DNA of 64,000 nucleotides from contig JAUIMM010000040.1 of NCBI GenBank assembly GCA_031769625.1, positions 10,728,501 to 10,792,500 on the forward strand, given 5' to 3'. Below, piece by piece: positions 44,415-54,959 of this stretch. Source of the DNA: Taudactylus pleione. Taxonomy: Eukaryota; Chordata; Amphibia; Anura; Myobatrachidae. The position numbers and the translations under genes are program-made. Numbering within the stretch: the first letter of the stretch is position 1; every line of letters starts with the position of its first letter. The notes beneath the pieces were generated by a model. The model did not search any database, was not told the origin of the DNA, and was given only the letters and a program-made list of their open reading frames with translations.

Positions 44415-44438
44415 ATATATATATATATATATATATAT
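44415..44438. repeat. (AT)n target of Gmr1-like element
   Basis: AT tract interrupted by the LTR element; it resumes at 48421. Confidence 0.92.
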
Positions 44439-45042
44439 TGTGACACAGTCAGGTTAGGGGGTCCCTCTCCTGGGTAGAGGACTCCTTCCTTACACACACA
44501 GCAGCTGGGAAACAGTACGCCAGACTGGATTCGAGTACAAGCTGGTCGGCACCAGTCTTTATTGTGCAATGTCAGAAATAACATAAAGGAAACAAAACAT
44601 AACTCCTAGCCCTGTCGGGGCACTAACTTCACAGGTGGTTCCCTCACTACCAGAACCTGGCAGGGCCTAATGCCCTCACCAGCAACAAAGGCACAGCACA
44701 ACACTCACAGATAGGTTTTCAAGTGTCTCTGAGCAAACTCCCTGCCTGCTCTCCCAGGTGAGACACTCAGCCCTAAACACACTAGGCTTATATTGGCCAC
44801 TCTCAGGTGGAAACCCTAACAAGCCTGTTACCAGGCTGCGAGAACCAAAACCAGGAGTGGCCGTGGGTGGAGCCCTCCCTCTCCTCTCACCCACAACCCC
44901 CAGGTCCCAAACTGGCTTTTCAAAAAGCCGAGACTCAAGCCTGCTACACTGCAGACTTTCTCCTGGGGATTTAAAACACATAAGACAGGAATCTGGGATA
45001 AATGTCCCTGTCACAGACCACTTTACCAGTGATCCTATCACA
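44439..45042 (-). repeat. 3' LTR of Gmr1-like element
   Basis: On the + strand begins TGTGACACAGTC and ends CCTATCACA. It is 2 bp longer than the partner because of one extra TC near 44468. Confidence 0.93.
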
Positions 45043-45099
45043 TATCCCCCCCCTTTGTTTCAACCTATGGGGCGGAACAACTGAAGCCCCCAAACAATG

Positions 45100-46540
45100 A
45101 ACGCGTGACAACGCGTCCGCTTTAGACAACATTTAAAAGTTTGTAATGCCCACTTTATGGCCAACGCCTCCTTCTCCACTGTGGCACCAGGTAGGCATCG
45201 AATTTTGAAACACTGTTCAACTTTCGGAAGTCATTGCAGAAACGCACACTCCCATCGGGCTTTGGAATCAACACAATGGAATTTGACCATTCACTATGTG
45301 ATGCTTCAATAACCCCTAACTCTAGCATATTTTTAATTTCTTTCGACACCGATGCTCTTGGTGCTTCTGGTAACCTATAGGGCTTTAGATTAACTTTAAC
45401 CCCTGGGTCAGTGATGATGTCATGTTTAACGACCGAGGTTTTCCCAGGTACGTCAGAGAACAGCACACTATTTCTGACCAGAAACTCCTTGACCTCTCGT
45501 TGTTGAATTGCCGACAGGGTTTTTGCCACTGTCACTTCGGGAACTAAGGGCCCTGGATTTACTGGAGGGGCTCGGACGGCCGACAGTACCGTTCTATCTT
45601 TCCAGGGCTTTAACAGATTTATATGGTATATCTGTTCCGGCTTTCTTTTCCCCGGCTGGTAAACTTTGTAATTGACCTGTCCCACTCTTTCTAAGATTTC
45701 AAAGGGGCCTTGCCATTTAGCCAAAAGTTTATTTTCCACAGTGGGAATCAACACTAACACTCTGTCCCCAGGAGCAAAGCTGCGTAACCGAGCATTGCGG
45801 TTGTATACCCTCTGCTGTGCCTGTTGAGCCTGTTCCAGGTGCTCTCTCACTATCGGCACCTCTATAATAGGCAATGGAACTATTAGTTGTTCCACAATAT
45901 CTTCCCCCTTCTTAGTCACCTGATATAACAAATCCTGACACATTGCCATATGGGGATAGGACAAAGGACTATCAGGATCTACGGGTTTACCATCAACTAC
46001 TTTTACATTCTCCCTGGCTTTTACCAAAGCAGGGTCATTCAACTGCTCCACGGCAAAGACCTCTCTTCTGACCTCTAAATCAGGCAGACGATCAACTGGC
46101 CCAACAATACTTCCCACCTCAATGGGAGGCACATCAGTTGGCGGGCCACTGTCATGCTCCGCATTCTCTAGTTCGCCAACCATAGTCGAAAAAGGGAATA
46201 ACTCTGACTCAGAAGAAACTCCCTCCTCCACTACATCGACAACCTTCTCAAATGGACCGGGGTTGTTCACTTCTGGAACAAAACGACTTTCCCACAACTT
46301 CCAGAAGTGAGCAAAGTCTCTCCCCAATATTGCATCGTACATCAGACCATGCACCAAACCCACAGAAACTATAGCCGAACCACATGGTGTCTCGATGTTC
46401 ACCTCGGCAGTAACATAATATCGAGTATCCCCATGTATGCAGGTCACACCAACAGTTTTCCCTGTATGCCTCAAGGGGTTCACCAGCTCAGCTTTCATAA
46501 GTTTCACCAAGCTACCAGAGTCTAACAGTGCCTCTACTCA
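45100..46540 (-). pseudogene. Gmr1-like pol: protease, integrase end, RT start; two internal deletions
   Basis: Follows gag in the same frame after one TGA (46538-46540). Protease motif ALLDSGSLV lies immediately after the stop, then YDAILGRDF. Next is the start of the integrase region (DLLYQVTKKGEDIVEQLIVP), but the zinc finger and catalytic core are absent: text passes directly to the integrase C-terminus (KLLAKWQGPFEILERVGQVN, YHINLLKPW). RT starts with KEIKNMLELGVIEASHSEWS and VRFCNDFRKLNSV and is cut after KFDAY. A change of frame leads to an RNase H piece (GATVEKEALAIKWALQTFK, about 45100-45176). Integrase before RT cannot arise from simple deletion in a normal gypsy element, so the Gmr1 order is original. 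The TTG at 46510 is not a real start. Confidence 0.85.
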
Positions 46541-47671
46541 GTTGCCACCTACAGTGAGTACACACATGTGCTTATCAGTCTCAGCCTGCCGGTCAGCCAT
46601 ACAGGCTGTCTGTGCAAAGAAAGATGCCCTGCGGTAGACATGAGCAGTATCACATTGCATAGGTTCAGTTGTAAGTGAACAATTAGCGGAAATATGGCCA
46701 AAGTCACCACACCGGAAACACTGAATCATATTAATGTCTAGTCGTTTACGGGGCAAGAACCTTCCTGGCCTGGCAGGCCTGTCTCCAGGTTCTACACCCT
46801 CAGTCTTAGGTACATCCCACCACCCAGCACCCTTCTCCCCTGGAACAGTCTTACCAGTGTCTGTGGGAGTTCGCCGGTGCGCCATTGGGGCTAGGTGGGG
46901 CATACTCCTCAGCTCCTCAGCCACCACGTACCTCTCCACCAGCTCGACCAACTGGTCTGCGGACTTAGGGTCTGCATGGCTCACCCACTTGCGCAGAGTC
47001 ATGGGTAACGATCGCAGGTACCAGTCCATCACAACCCTTTCCACGATCTGTGGTCCCATCAGCGTCTCGGGCTGTAGCCACTTTGAGGACAGATGGACGA
47101 GGTCATGCATCTGTGAACGTGGAGGCATGTCCATATGGAACTCCCAGCGGTGGACCCATTGGGCACGAACAAAGGTGGTGACTCCCAAGCGAGTTAGGAT
47201 CTCCTGTTTTAGTTTTTTATAGTCCTTGGCATCAGCCAGGCATAAGTCGAAATATGCTTTTTGTGGCTCCCCAGACAAAAAAGGTGCCACCAGACTTGCC
47301 CACTGCTCCTGGGGCCAACTCTCCCTTTCGGCCGTTCTTTCAAATGCGGCGAGATAGGCCTCCACATCATTGCCCGAAGTCATCTTTTGGAGGAAGTGAC
47401 TTGCTCGTACGGATTGAGTGGTGGTGGGAGGACCAGTATTAACATCTCTGGGCCGGGCGACCAGGTGCTGTACCACCTCTCTTATGGCCTGGCTGTTTTC
47501 TGCTAAGGCCTGGCAGGTTTCCTCAGAGGCGACCTGTTGAAGTCTGTTAGTCTCCTGCTGAGCTCTGGTAGATTCCTGCTGAGCTGCTGTAGCTTGGAGC
47601 AAGGCCTTAATAATGTCCTCCATTTTGTCCTGGGGTGTAGGTTGGAAGCTGAACCTTGCCTCTCTGAGCAT
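46538..47671 (-). CDS. Gmr1-like Gag with SCAN-like domain and CCHC knuckle
   Basis: Open frame of 377 codons from ATG at 47671, about 150 bp inside the 5' LTR. The N-terminus has a Gln/Ala-rich coiled-coil-like stretch (residues about 15-75). Residues about 100-235 hold a helical domain with YLAAFERTAERESWPQEQWA, QKAYFDLCLADAKDYKKLKQ and LVELVERYVVAEE, which resembles the SCAN domain of vertebrate zinc-finger proteins. It is known that SCAN derives from the Gag capsid of Gmr1-like elements. One zinc knuckle, CFRCGDFGHISANC (46679-46720), follows. The frame ends at TGA, after which pol continues in frame. As a single open frame it could still be translated, but the element lacks a working pol. 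Confidence 0.85.
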   Translation of the reverse strand: MLREARFSFQPTPQDKMEDIIKALLQATAAQQESTRAQQETNRLQQVASEETCQALAENSQAIREVVQHLVARPRDVNTGPPTTTQSVRASHFLQKMTSGNDVEAYLAAFERTAERESWPQEQWASLVAPFLSGEPQKAYFDLCLADAKDYKKLKQEILTRLGVTTFVRAQWVHRWEFHMDMPPRSQMHDLVHLSSKWLQPETLMGPQIVERVVMDWYLRSLPMTLRKWVSHADPKSADQLVELVERYVVAEELRSMPHLAPMAHRRTPTDTGKTVPGEKGAGWWDVPKTEGVEPGDRPARPGRFLPRKRLDINMIQCFRCGDFGHISANCSLTTEPMQCDTAHVYRRASFFAQTACMADRQAETDKHMCVLTVGGN

Positions 47672-47818
47672 TGGCTGACGCCTCCTCTATGGGACTCCAA
47701 GGACACAGTGTTATTTCCACACTCACCAATTGGGTGTCTGTCCCTTTAATTTTTAAACGGAAAGTTTTCCTCTTGCTGCAACTTCAGTGTGTGTGGGTGC
47801 CCACATTCTCCACCATAT

Positions 47819-48420
47819 TGTGACACAGTCAGGTTAGGGGGTCCCTCCTGGGTAGAGGACTCCTTCCTTACACATACAGCAGCTGGGAAACAGTACGCCA
47901 GACTGGATTCGAGTACAAGCTGGTCGGCGCCAGTCTTTATTGTGCAATGTCAGAAATAACATAAAGGAAACAAAACACAAATCCTAGCCCTGTCGGGGCA
48001 CTAACTTCACAGGTGGTTCCCTCACTACCAGAACCTGGCAGGGCCTAATGCCCTCACCAGCAACAAAGGCACAGCACAACACTCACAGTTAGGATTTCAA
48101 GTGTCTCTGAGCAAACTCCCTGTCTGCTCTCCCAGGTGAGACACTCAGCCCTAAACACACTAGGCTTATATTGGCCACTCTCAGGTGGAAACCCTAACAA
48201 GCCTGTTACCAGGCTGCAAGAACCAAAACCTGGAGTGGCCGTGGGTGGAGCCCTCCCTCTCCTCTCACCCACAACCCCCAGGTCCCAAACCGGCTTTTCA
48301 AAAAGCCGAGACTCAAGCCTGCTATACTGCAGACTTTCTCCTGGGGATTTAAAACACATAAGACAGGAATCTGGGATAAATGTCCCTGTCACAGACCACT
48401 TTACCAGTGATCCTATCACA
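47819..48420 (-). repeat. 5' LTR of Gmr1-like element
   Basis: Same sequence as 44439-45042 apart from about a dozen substitutions and a 2-bp indel. Drives transcription on the - strand. Confidence 0.93.

Positions 48421-48461
<41 letters not shown>
48421..48461. repeat. (AT)n microsatellite, continuation
   Basis: AT tract after the Gmr1-like element, the same tract that ends at 44438. Confidence 0.92.
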
Positions 48462-48467
<6 letters not shown>

Positions 48468-48799
48468 CAGTAATGTTTAAAAGCTCTTTTTAGAAAAAGT
48501 GTAGTGTTTATAGGATTGCATCCCCGATAGTTAGGCAGCACGCTAGAATTGCTAGCAGAAGCTAACCCTACCTCTCCCTATGGTGCCGCACTCCATGGAT
48601 CTCAGCGCTGCGTCCTCATCTGGCTGCCACTTCAGACCACTCGTCAGTGCATCCCGCTTCAGCCATTTACCAGCGCTTGTCCCACTGCTGTACGAGCGCT
48701 CTCCATCTGAGTGCCGCTCGTGCTCAGGAATTGCGCCCACTGGGAGATGACATCAGAGGTGGGGGGGAAATAGTCCAAATGTCCTCAAAAAATGTTCAA

Positions 48800-48845
48800 T
48801 GGTCACCAACGCATTTCGTACTCTGACTTTTTCAAGGTGTCCATA
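48800..48845 (-). ncRNA. Hammerhead-like motif downstream of Penelope-like ORF
   Basis: On the - strand: GACACC, then CTTGAAA, AAGTC with its loop, a weak stem II, GAAA and TGCGTT followed by GGTGACC. CACC before and GGTG after form stem I. The CUGANGA box is changed to CUUGAAA, so it is decayed. Its strand and place, downstream of the GIY-YIG coding end at 49188, are those of a Penelope-like terminal repeat. Confidence 0.5.
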
Positions 48846-49020
48846 TGGTGGGTCAGTCCTCCTTATATTCCTAGAGAATTTTTTTGATTCGTTGTCTTTA
48901 TAAATTCTGTTTTTAAAGACTATATAGCCCCAATAAATATAAAATATCTGTCAACATATTAAAACAAATATGTAAATGTACATGTGAATTTTATTAAGTC
49001 TATATGTAAATATAAAAAAT

Positions 49021-49038
49021 AAATATGTATAAAAATAA

Positions 49039-49065
<27 letters not shown>
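49021..49065. repeat. AT-rich simple repeat
   Basis: AAATAAATAT run with an (AT)n core at about 49041-49062. Confidence 0.85.
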
Positions 49066-49070
<5 letters not shown>

Positions 49071-49187
49071 TCCCTTTGTACAATAAATTGTTTAGATATA
49101 AAATCAATTAATACATTAAATCTGTTCTAGTCAATGGACTGTATAATGTAGTCATGCTAATCACAGGTCCTCAAAATTACTAAAATA

Positions 49188-50090
49188 AGTTCAGACTCCT
49201 ATACTTATGTCCTTAAGGAAGGCTCCTAAATCAAAATCAATATTTAAGCCTCTTGGGTGCAATGTTCCCATATTATATATCCATTCTATTTCTGCTCTGG
49301 ATATTTTTTCTAAATAATTTCCTCCTCTCCAGTCTTTATCAATTTTCTTTATTCCCATGAATTTCATCCCTCTGGGGCTTTTCTGATGGTTCATTAAGAA
49401 ATTATTAGAAACACTATGTGTTGTGAGACCTCTTTTAATATTGTAAGTATGTTCACCTATCGTGGTCCTCAGTTTTCTAATGGTTCAACCTATGTATTTG
49501 AGGCCACAAGGACACTCCAACAAATAAACTACACTTTCCGTATTGCAGTTTAAATTTTGTCTGTTTTTTGAATTGGAACAAAAATCCAATAAGGGTTTTG
49601 TTGTGTTTATTCCAGTTTCTTTGCACCCTTTACAGTCCAGACAGAAGTGAAAGCCCTTCTGTCTCGCCATGCTTATAGGATTTTCAGGTGGTATGCAACT
49701 TGTAGTGAGCATATTCTTAAGCATATGCACTTTTATGTATATAATCAAAGGTTTAGGGGTCGGTCAGAAAATTCTTTAATTCTGGGTCCAGTTCCAGCAA
49801 ATGCCAAGGTTTTCTTAAACTTGTTTCCAAACCTTCAGTATAACTATTATATTGCGTAGTAAAAAGTTTTCATTGGACTTCTCTCCTTCCTTTTATTGTA
49901 CTGTAATAGATCTTCCCTCTTGAGAGATTCAACTTTCTTCAAACTTTCATTAATGGCCTTCTCCGAGTAGTCTCTTTCAATAAACCTTTGTTTGAGATGT
50001 GCACTTTGTTCTTTAAATTCCTCATCCTTTGTACAATTTCTTTTTATAATTGGAATTGTAACTTGGGAATATTCTTTATCCACTTAGGAT
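49188..50090 (-). pseudogene. Penelope-like element: RT end and GIY-YIG endonuclease
   Basis: Penelope-like elements encode RT fused to a GIY-YIG endonuclease. The - strand starts with the end of the RT region (LKQRFIERDYSEKAINESLK and REDLLQYNKRK, 49847-50083). After a frame change comes the endonuclease: a cysteine-rich linker (FCLDCKGCKETG), then VVYLLECPCGLKYIG, the GIY-YIG core, cut by TGA at 49485-49487 where an Arg codon is usual. The same frame resumes and ends with DKDWRGGNYLEKISRAEIEW and TLHPRGLNIDFDLGAFL, the typical C-terminus of this family (to about 49191). Most of the RT is missing or unrecognisable upstream (50090-50620). Confidence 0.85.
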
Positions 50091-50640
50091 GGTGGTTACT
50101 GGAGGATAAAAGGTTTGAGTAAACGTTCAACTGGGGTGGCATGTTTGGGGCATATCTTGTCTTTTCATTGGAGTTGTGGAAATAACCAAATTAGATTCCT
50201 CTCAGTCATTGGGGAAATTATTGTCATGAGGACCTAGTATAAAGAGATTGACTACTGCCAGCACTGGTCATCGTGGATTAGATTTATGCTAGGATGCCTT
50301 GCTAATTGAGGTCTGTACAGATCCTTCTTGGATTATTGTTTAAATACCTCCTCCACCTACTCGATATTATGCTGGAAACTTTGTACATCTTACTTATCTA
50401 ACAGATCCCGGTGCTTTAGAATTAAGGACTTGTGGACCGCAATTAAGACTGGATTGGGCTGAGTATCCAAATGAATTCCTATTTTATTTCCCTGATCTAA
50501 AACTAAGGAAATACAGTTATATGCATCAGTATGGAATTTTAGGATTTTTTTTCTTGTAACATTAATATGTGGCTGAAATAATTGGTTCATTTGGGCCCCC
50601 ACAAAACAAGCTGGCAATTAATCTGTCCCTGCACAAACTG
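50091..50640 (-). other. Probable decayed upstream part of Penelope-like element
   Basis: A 75-codon - strand frame (50390-50617) and broken text between 50090 and 50390 may be the N-terminal region of the same element. I do not recognise an RT motif in it, so the assignment is by position only. Confidence 0.3.
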
Positions 50641-50643
50641 GCT

Positions 50644-53600
50644 CTACGGAGGCAAGATGTTGTCCTCATCCTGCTCATCCACCAATTCCTCACCCTCTTC
50701 AGTGTTGTGTACATCCTCATCCTCACAGACTATTAACTCGTCCCCGCTGGAATCCACCACCACAGGTCCCTCTGTACGTTCTAGAGGCTGGTCTCCCTGG
50801 AAGAGTTGGTAATTCATTTTTATGAACATCAACTTCTCCACATTTTGTGGAAGCAACCTCCTACGCCTTTCGCTGACAAGGTTCCCGGCTGCACTAAACA
50901 CTCTTTCGGAGTACACACTGGAGGGGGGGCAACTCAGGTAAAATAGAGCCAGTTTGTACAGGGGCCTCCAAATTGCCTCTTTTTCCTGCCAGTACAGGTA
51001 TGGACTGTCTGACATGCCTACTTGGATGCTGTCACCGATGTAATCCTCCATCATTTTGTCGATGGTGACAGTATCATATGCAGTGACAGTAGACATGTCA
51101 GAAATTGTTGCCAGGTCCTTCAGTTCGGACCAGATGTCCAAACTTGGTCCTGCCTGCCCTGCATCACCACCAGAGGGTTGCTTAGGATACCTAAGTTTTT
51201 TCCTGGCAGCCCCAGTTGCGGGAGAAAATGAAGAAGGAGCTGTTGACATGTCACGTTCCGCTTCAGCTGACAGTGTTTTCACCAGCAGGTCTTTGCACCT
51301 CTCCAGGCTTGTGTCAGCTGGAAAGAGAGACACCACATATGCTTTAAACCTAGGATCGAGCACGGTGGCCAAAATGTAGTGGTCTGATTTCAACAGATTG
51401 ACCACCCTGGAATCCTGGCAAAGCGAATGAAGGGCTTCATCCACAAGTCCCACATGCCGAGCAGAATCACTCCATCTTAGCTCCTCCTTCACTTTCTCCA
51501 GCTGCTTCTGCAAAAGCCTGATGAGGGGAATGACCCGACTCAAGCTGGCAGTGTCTGAACCGACTTCACGTGTGACAAGTTCGAAGGGCTGGGGAACCTT
51601 GTACAACACGGAAATCATTCTCCACTGTGCTTGAGTCAGGTGCATACCCCTTCCTATGCCTATGTCATAGGTGGATGTATAGGCTTGAATGGCCTTTTGC
51701 TGCTCCTCCATCCTCTGAAGCATATAGAGGGTTGAGTTCCATCGCGTCACAACCTCTTGCTTCAGGTGATGGCAGGGCAGGTTCAAGAGTGTTTGCTGGC
51801 GCTCCAGTCTTCAGCACGCAGTCGCTGAATGGCGAAAGTGGCCAGAAATTTTTTGGGCCATCCAAAGCGTCTCCTGCACGCCCCAGTCGCTTTTCAGAAA
51901 ATTCTGCACCACCAAGTTTATTGTGTGAGCAAAACATGGGACATGCTGGAATTTTCCCAGATGTAATGCTTGCACAATATTGGTGGCGTTATCAGATATC
52001 ACAAATCCCCAGGAGAGTCTAAGTGGGGTAAGCCACTGGGCAATGATTTCCCTCAGTTTCTCTAAGAGGTTGTCAGCGGTGTGCCTCTTACTGAAACCGG
52101 TGATACACAGCGTAGCCTGCCATGGAACGAGCTGGCATTTCTGAGATGCTGTTACTGGTGACGCTGCTGTTGTTGCTGCGTAAGGTGATACATCTACCCA
52201 GTGGGCTGTCAGTCATATAGTCCTTAGTCTGCCCTGTTCCACTTGTCCACATGTCCGTGGTTAAGTGGACATTGGGTACAACTGCATTTTTCAGGACACT
52301 GAGGACACTTTTTCTGACGTTTCTGTACAGTCTCGGTATCGCCTGCCTAGTGAAGTGGAATCTAGATGGGATTTGAAACCGGGGGGACACTACCTCCATC
52401 AATTGTCTAAATCCCACTGCACTAATGAAAGATACCGGACGCACGTCTAACACCAACATAGCAATCAAGGCCTCAATTATATGTTTTGCTCCAGGATGAC
52501 TGCTGTCGTACGTCATCCTCCTCGCTAAGGACTGTTGGAGGGTCAATTGTTTAGTAAAAGTAGTGGTGTTCCTACTTCCTCTCTGGGATGATGAATGACT
52601 CCCAGCAGCAGCAACCACAGCAGCGGCAGCAGGAGGCGTAGCAATGCAGGATCCTCCGGAGGAATCCCGGATAGGAGAGTCAGTCATGCCTGCAGGACTA
52701 CTTCCGATCCTGACTAAGGAGGAAATTGACGAGGAGGGAGTTGACGGTGTGGTTTGAAGGCACTTGGATACAACAGGACAATGGGATATAGGTGTCCCTG
52801 GACTGCTTACGGTCTTAGCCAAAGTTTCTGAACTTGACAGTAACTTTTTATGAACACACTGCAGGTGCCATATAAGGGAGGATGTTCCTAGGTGGTTAAC
52901 ATCCCTACACCTACTTATTTCACCTTTACATATGGTACATATGGCAAGACAGTTGTTGTCCGGATTTGGATATAAATATTGCCAGACCAAACAGGTGGAA
53001 TGTTTGGTCTTCTGCCCAGGCATGACCATGATGGGCTTTTTCATCCCACAGACAACAACTGTCTGCCACAGAGCCTGATATAAACAAACCACATCACCAT
53101 CAGAATCCTCCTCGCCAACTTCCTCCTCAGCGCCAGTTACACCAGTATCCTCATCCTGTTGTACTTCAACAGTGACAACTTCAATTTGCATATCAGCAAG
53201 TGGACTGTGGGTGCTCCTTTCAGCACTTGCAGGGGGCGTGCAAATGGTGGAAAGAGCCACCTCTTCCTGTCCAGTGCTGGGAAGGTCAGGCATCGCAACC
53301 GCCACCACACTTGGACTCTCCTTGGGGATTTGTGATATCTTCTTAGAATGCACAGTTCTTTGCTGTGCTTTTGCCAGCTTAACTCATTTGATTTTTTTAG
53401 CGGGAGGAGGGCTTCCATCGTCATGTGAAGCTGAACCACTAGTCATGAACATAGTGAAAGACCTTAGCCGTTCCTTGCCACTCCGTGTCGTAAATGGCAT
53501 ATTGGCAAGTTTACGTTACTCTTCAGATGATTTAAATGTTTTTTCAAGGTCATTTTCCTGAACTTTGTCATTTGGGATTGTATGTGCCCTCTACTATGAC

Positions 53601-53742
53601 ATTGGGCATCGGCCTTGGCAGATGACGTTGATGGCATGTTATCGTCTATGTCATGACTAGTGGCAGCAGCTTCAGCACTAGGAGGAAGTGGTTCTTGATC
53701 TTTCCCTATTTTATTTTTATCGGAGAAAGTTTGGTCCTCCAT
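50644..53742 (-). pseudogene. hAT transposase (Ac/ZBED-like), decayed
   Basis: Transposase of a hAT DNA transposon, read on the - strand. The N-terminal region (from about 53742) is acidic and Ser-rich and broken by frame changes. A 421-codon segment (53353-52088) has a BED-type zinc finger: CLVWQYLYPN, CTICKG and HLQCVHK (CX2C...HX4H), then the LTTDMWTSGTGQTKDYM block of the catalytic core. A frameshift near 52015-52085 moves to VISDNATNIVQA and FAHTINLVVQNFL; one in-frame TGA (51811-51813) precedes the next block, VVTRWNSTLYMLQRMEEQQ. The last 380 codons (51786-50644) end in the dimerisation motif YLSCPPSSVYSERVFSAAGN and PQNVEKLMFIKMN and an acidic tail. Only a few breaks are present, so the gene decayed fairly recently. 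Confidence 0.9.
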
Positions 53743-53759
53743 TTATGTTATATTGATAT

Positions 53760-54405
53760 ATACATGCGGCTAAGGCACACACAAACACAGAAAATACATT
53801 TTTATTTTTGTTGGAGACTAGTGCTCTTTGTTGGTTACACCAGCCTTTAAGAAATGAGCCAGCTGGCTCTTTACTTATGGGACACAGGTGCACACTTGGT
53901 GTTGCTCCTTTGTTGATGCACGTGCAGCTACAGCCCACACAATTCACAAAGACAGAAAAAAAAAAGAAGAATTTTTTATTCTTTTTGGAGCTCACTTTGG
54001 CAGTTACAACACCTTTTAACAGACAGATGAACGCTTGGCGCTGCTGCTTTGAGGATGCACGTACAGTGCAGACAATTCACAAACACAGAAGAAAATGTTT
54101 TATTTTTGTTGGAGTGCACTTTGGGGGTTACACCACCCTTTAACAGACAGACACACGCTTGGCGCTGCTCCTTTGTTGATGCATGTGCAGCCACAGTGCA
54201 CACAATTCACAAACACAAAAAAATATATTTTTTTTATTTTGTTTGAAGTGCACTTTGGGGGTTACAGCACCCTTTAACGGTCAATCCAGCCAGCCCTTTA
54301 CTTATGACACAGGCGCACGCTTGGCACTACTTTGTTGATGCATGTGCGGCTACTGCGCACACAATTCACAAACAGAAAAAATATTTATTTTTTTTGCACT
54401 TGGGG
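53760..54405. repeat. Leader tandem repeat, about 115-bp unit
   Basis: Five or so diverged units in the untranslated leader of the hAT element. Each has ACAATTCACAAACACAGAA, a T-rich run, GGAGTGCACTTTGGGGGTTA, CACCCTTTAACAGACAG and CGCTTGGCGCTGCTCCTTTG in the same order. Frames through it are shadows. Confidence 0.85.
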
Positions 54406-54479
54406 GGAGCACCCCTGAAGGACAGAGCACCCCCTGAACAACACTACAGCACCTCTTTAGGACTGGGACACTACACAGG

Positions 54480-54665
54480 ACTTTGGAGTGGACACAGCCC
54501 CTATGGACAACTGACTGCACAACACAGTCCAGCCAGCCCCTATGGACTTTGGAGGAGTGGACACAGCCCCTATGGACAACAGCAGCACAGCACAACACAG
54601 CCAGCTCCTATGGACTTTGGAGGAGTGGACACAGCCCCTATGGACAACAGCAGCACAGCACAGCA
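54480..54665. repeat. Leader minisatellite, about 64-bp unit
   Basis: Nearly three copies of a unit with CAGCCCCTATGGACAACAGC and TATGGACTTTGGAGGAGTGG, nearly identical where they align. Placed in the hAT leader between the TATA region and the first tandem array. Confidence 0.85.
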
Positions 54666-54762
54666 CAACACTACACTACACTACACAGCCCAGCCAGCCC
54701 TAACTCCCACCCTCCCTCTTCACTGTCCACAGCCGAGTGAGAAAATGGCGCCGACGCGGGTA

Positions 54763-54773
54763 CCTTATATAGG
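54763..54773 (-). promoter_or_regulatory. TATA box of hAT element
   Basis: CCTATATAAGG on the - strand, about 1 kb upstream of the transposase frame and 140 bp inside the element end. Placement suits a core promoter, but no start site is visible. Confidence 0.45.
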
Positions 54774-54959
54774 ATCGAAAACCCGCGAGACCCGGAAGGC
54801 GGGATGATGATGTTTTGCCTCGATTTCAGATCCGAATCAGGCGGGAAAAGTTGAGCCTGACTCGGATCGGGGGGGGTTCGGATTTCAGAAATCTGAACCC
54901 GCTCACCCCAAGTCTTTATCCCTTTTTCAGGTGAAAAAACGGCAATTATCATGCCGCAG

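Larger units (their letters stand above)
44439..48420 (-). mobile_element. Gmr1-like Ty3/gypsy retrotransposon, internally deleted
   Basis: Two direct LTRs (604 and 602 bp) flank a gag-pol region read on the - strand. The 5' LTR is the high-coordinate copy. A purine run AAAGGGGGGGGGATA precedes the 3' LTR on the - strand and a primer site starting TGGTGGAGAATGTGG lies three bases after the 5' LTR. Gag is SCAN-like and the pol order is protease, integrase, RT, which is the Gmr1-type order. The integrase core and the RT palm are deleted, so it is not autonomous. The LTRs differ at about a dozen places by eye (about 2 percent). It inserted into an (AT)n tract, which hides the target duplication. 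Confidence 0.88.
50640..54911 (-). mobile_element. hAT transposon, one end missing
   Basis: The 5' end on the - strand is near 54911, starting GGGGTGAGCGGGTTCAG after a flank of AAAGACTT. The leader holds tandem repeats (53760-54400 and 54480-54665) and a TATA box. The 3' end is not found: just after the stop at 50644 the sequence passes to the Penelope-like region, so the terminal repeat was lost or replaced there. No 8-bp target duplication can therefore be shown. Confidence 0.7.

Noticed and set aside
44758..45084. Frames of 108-136 codons in both LTRs of the Gmr1-like element
   Set aside because: They occur in both LTR copies and both strands; no known protein, and they cross the LTR promoter region.
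54304..54807. Open frame of 167 codons on the + strand
   Set aside because: Caused by the 64-bp minisatellite (repeated SPYGL-like text) on the antisense side of the hAT leader.
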